From an uncultured Eubacteriales bacterium (GTDB lineage Bacteria > Bacillota > Clostridia > Christensenellales > Pumilibacteraceae), in the NCBI GenBank assembly GCA_900555875.1, contig USNB01000094.1:1-5371 (forward strand): a stretch of 5,371 nt of DNA, read 5' to 3'. The position numbers and the translations under genes were made by a program. Below are positions 5,335 to 5,371 of the stretch, piece after piece. How positions within the stretch are numbered: the stretch's first letter is position 1; each line of letters begins with the position of its first letter. Under the pieces are notes generated by a model. It was not told the DNA's origin and ran no database searches. It worked only from the letters and a program-made list of their open reading frames with translations.

Positions 5335-5371
5335 TATACTTATTTTTCTCCGAATTTGTTCAGTATCAATA

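Overview
The window looks like a chromosomal segment of a Bacillota (Clostridia-like) genome of intermediate GC content. This rests on consensus sigma-A promoters, AGGAG-type ribosome binding sites, a MATE-like lipid/polysaccharide flippase of the SpoVB type, an AbrB/SpoVT-type regulator next to an ABC-2 exporter, and a very acidic Clostridia-style lipoprotein. No taxonomic marker was searched, so this is inference from style and gene content.

Layout. At the left edge (1-118, minus strand) is the N-terminus of a SpoVB/MurJ-like flippase that runs out of the window. It is divergent from a compact plus-strand operon (314-2038) made of an AbrB-type DNA-binding protein (75 aa), an ABC ATPase (286 aa) and a six-TM ABC-2-type permease (218 aa). 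The operon genes overlap at both junctions (4 nt, then 17 nt). It is driven by a perfect TTGACA-N17-TATAAT promoter with an extended -10. A near-perfect 14-bp inverted repeat covers the -10 and the predicted transcription start, which suggests tight repression, possibly by the first gene product. Region 2039-2201 holds a weak hairpin and a strong bidirectional terminator shared with the convergent genes on the right.

The right part is entirely minus strand: a 678-aa acidic lipoprotein (5334-3298), then the ribosomal pair rplM (L13, 3124-2627) and rpsI (S9, 2615-2202). The ribosomal pair has its own good promoter and a roughly 100-nt structured leader, which may be an L13-type autoregulatory leader.

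Working together: L13 and S9 are a coupled housekeeping ribosomal operon. The AbrB-ABC operon is an accessory export module of unknown substrate, with local regulation. The lipoprotein appears to be a surface beta-propeller-like protein of unknown role, with a Cys/His cluster and an acidic tail. I see no mobile element, CRISPR array, tRNA or rRNA. The most distinctive signals are the promoter/operator of the exporter operon and the uncharacterised lipoprotein.
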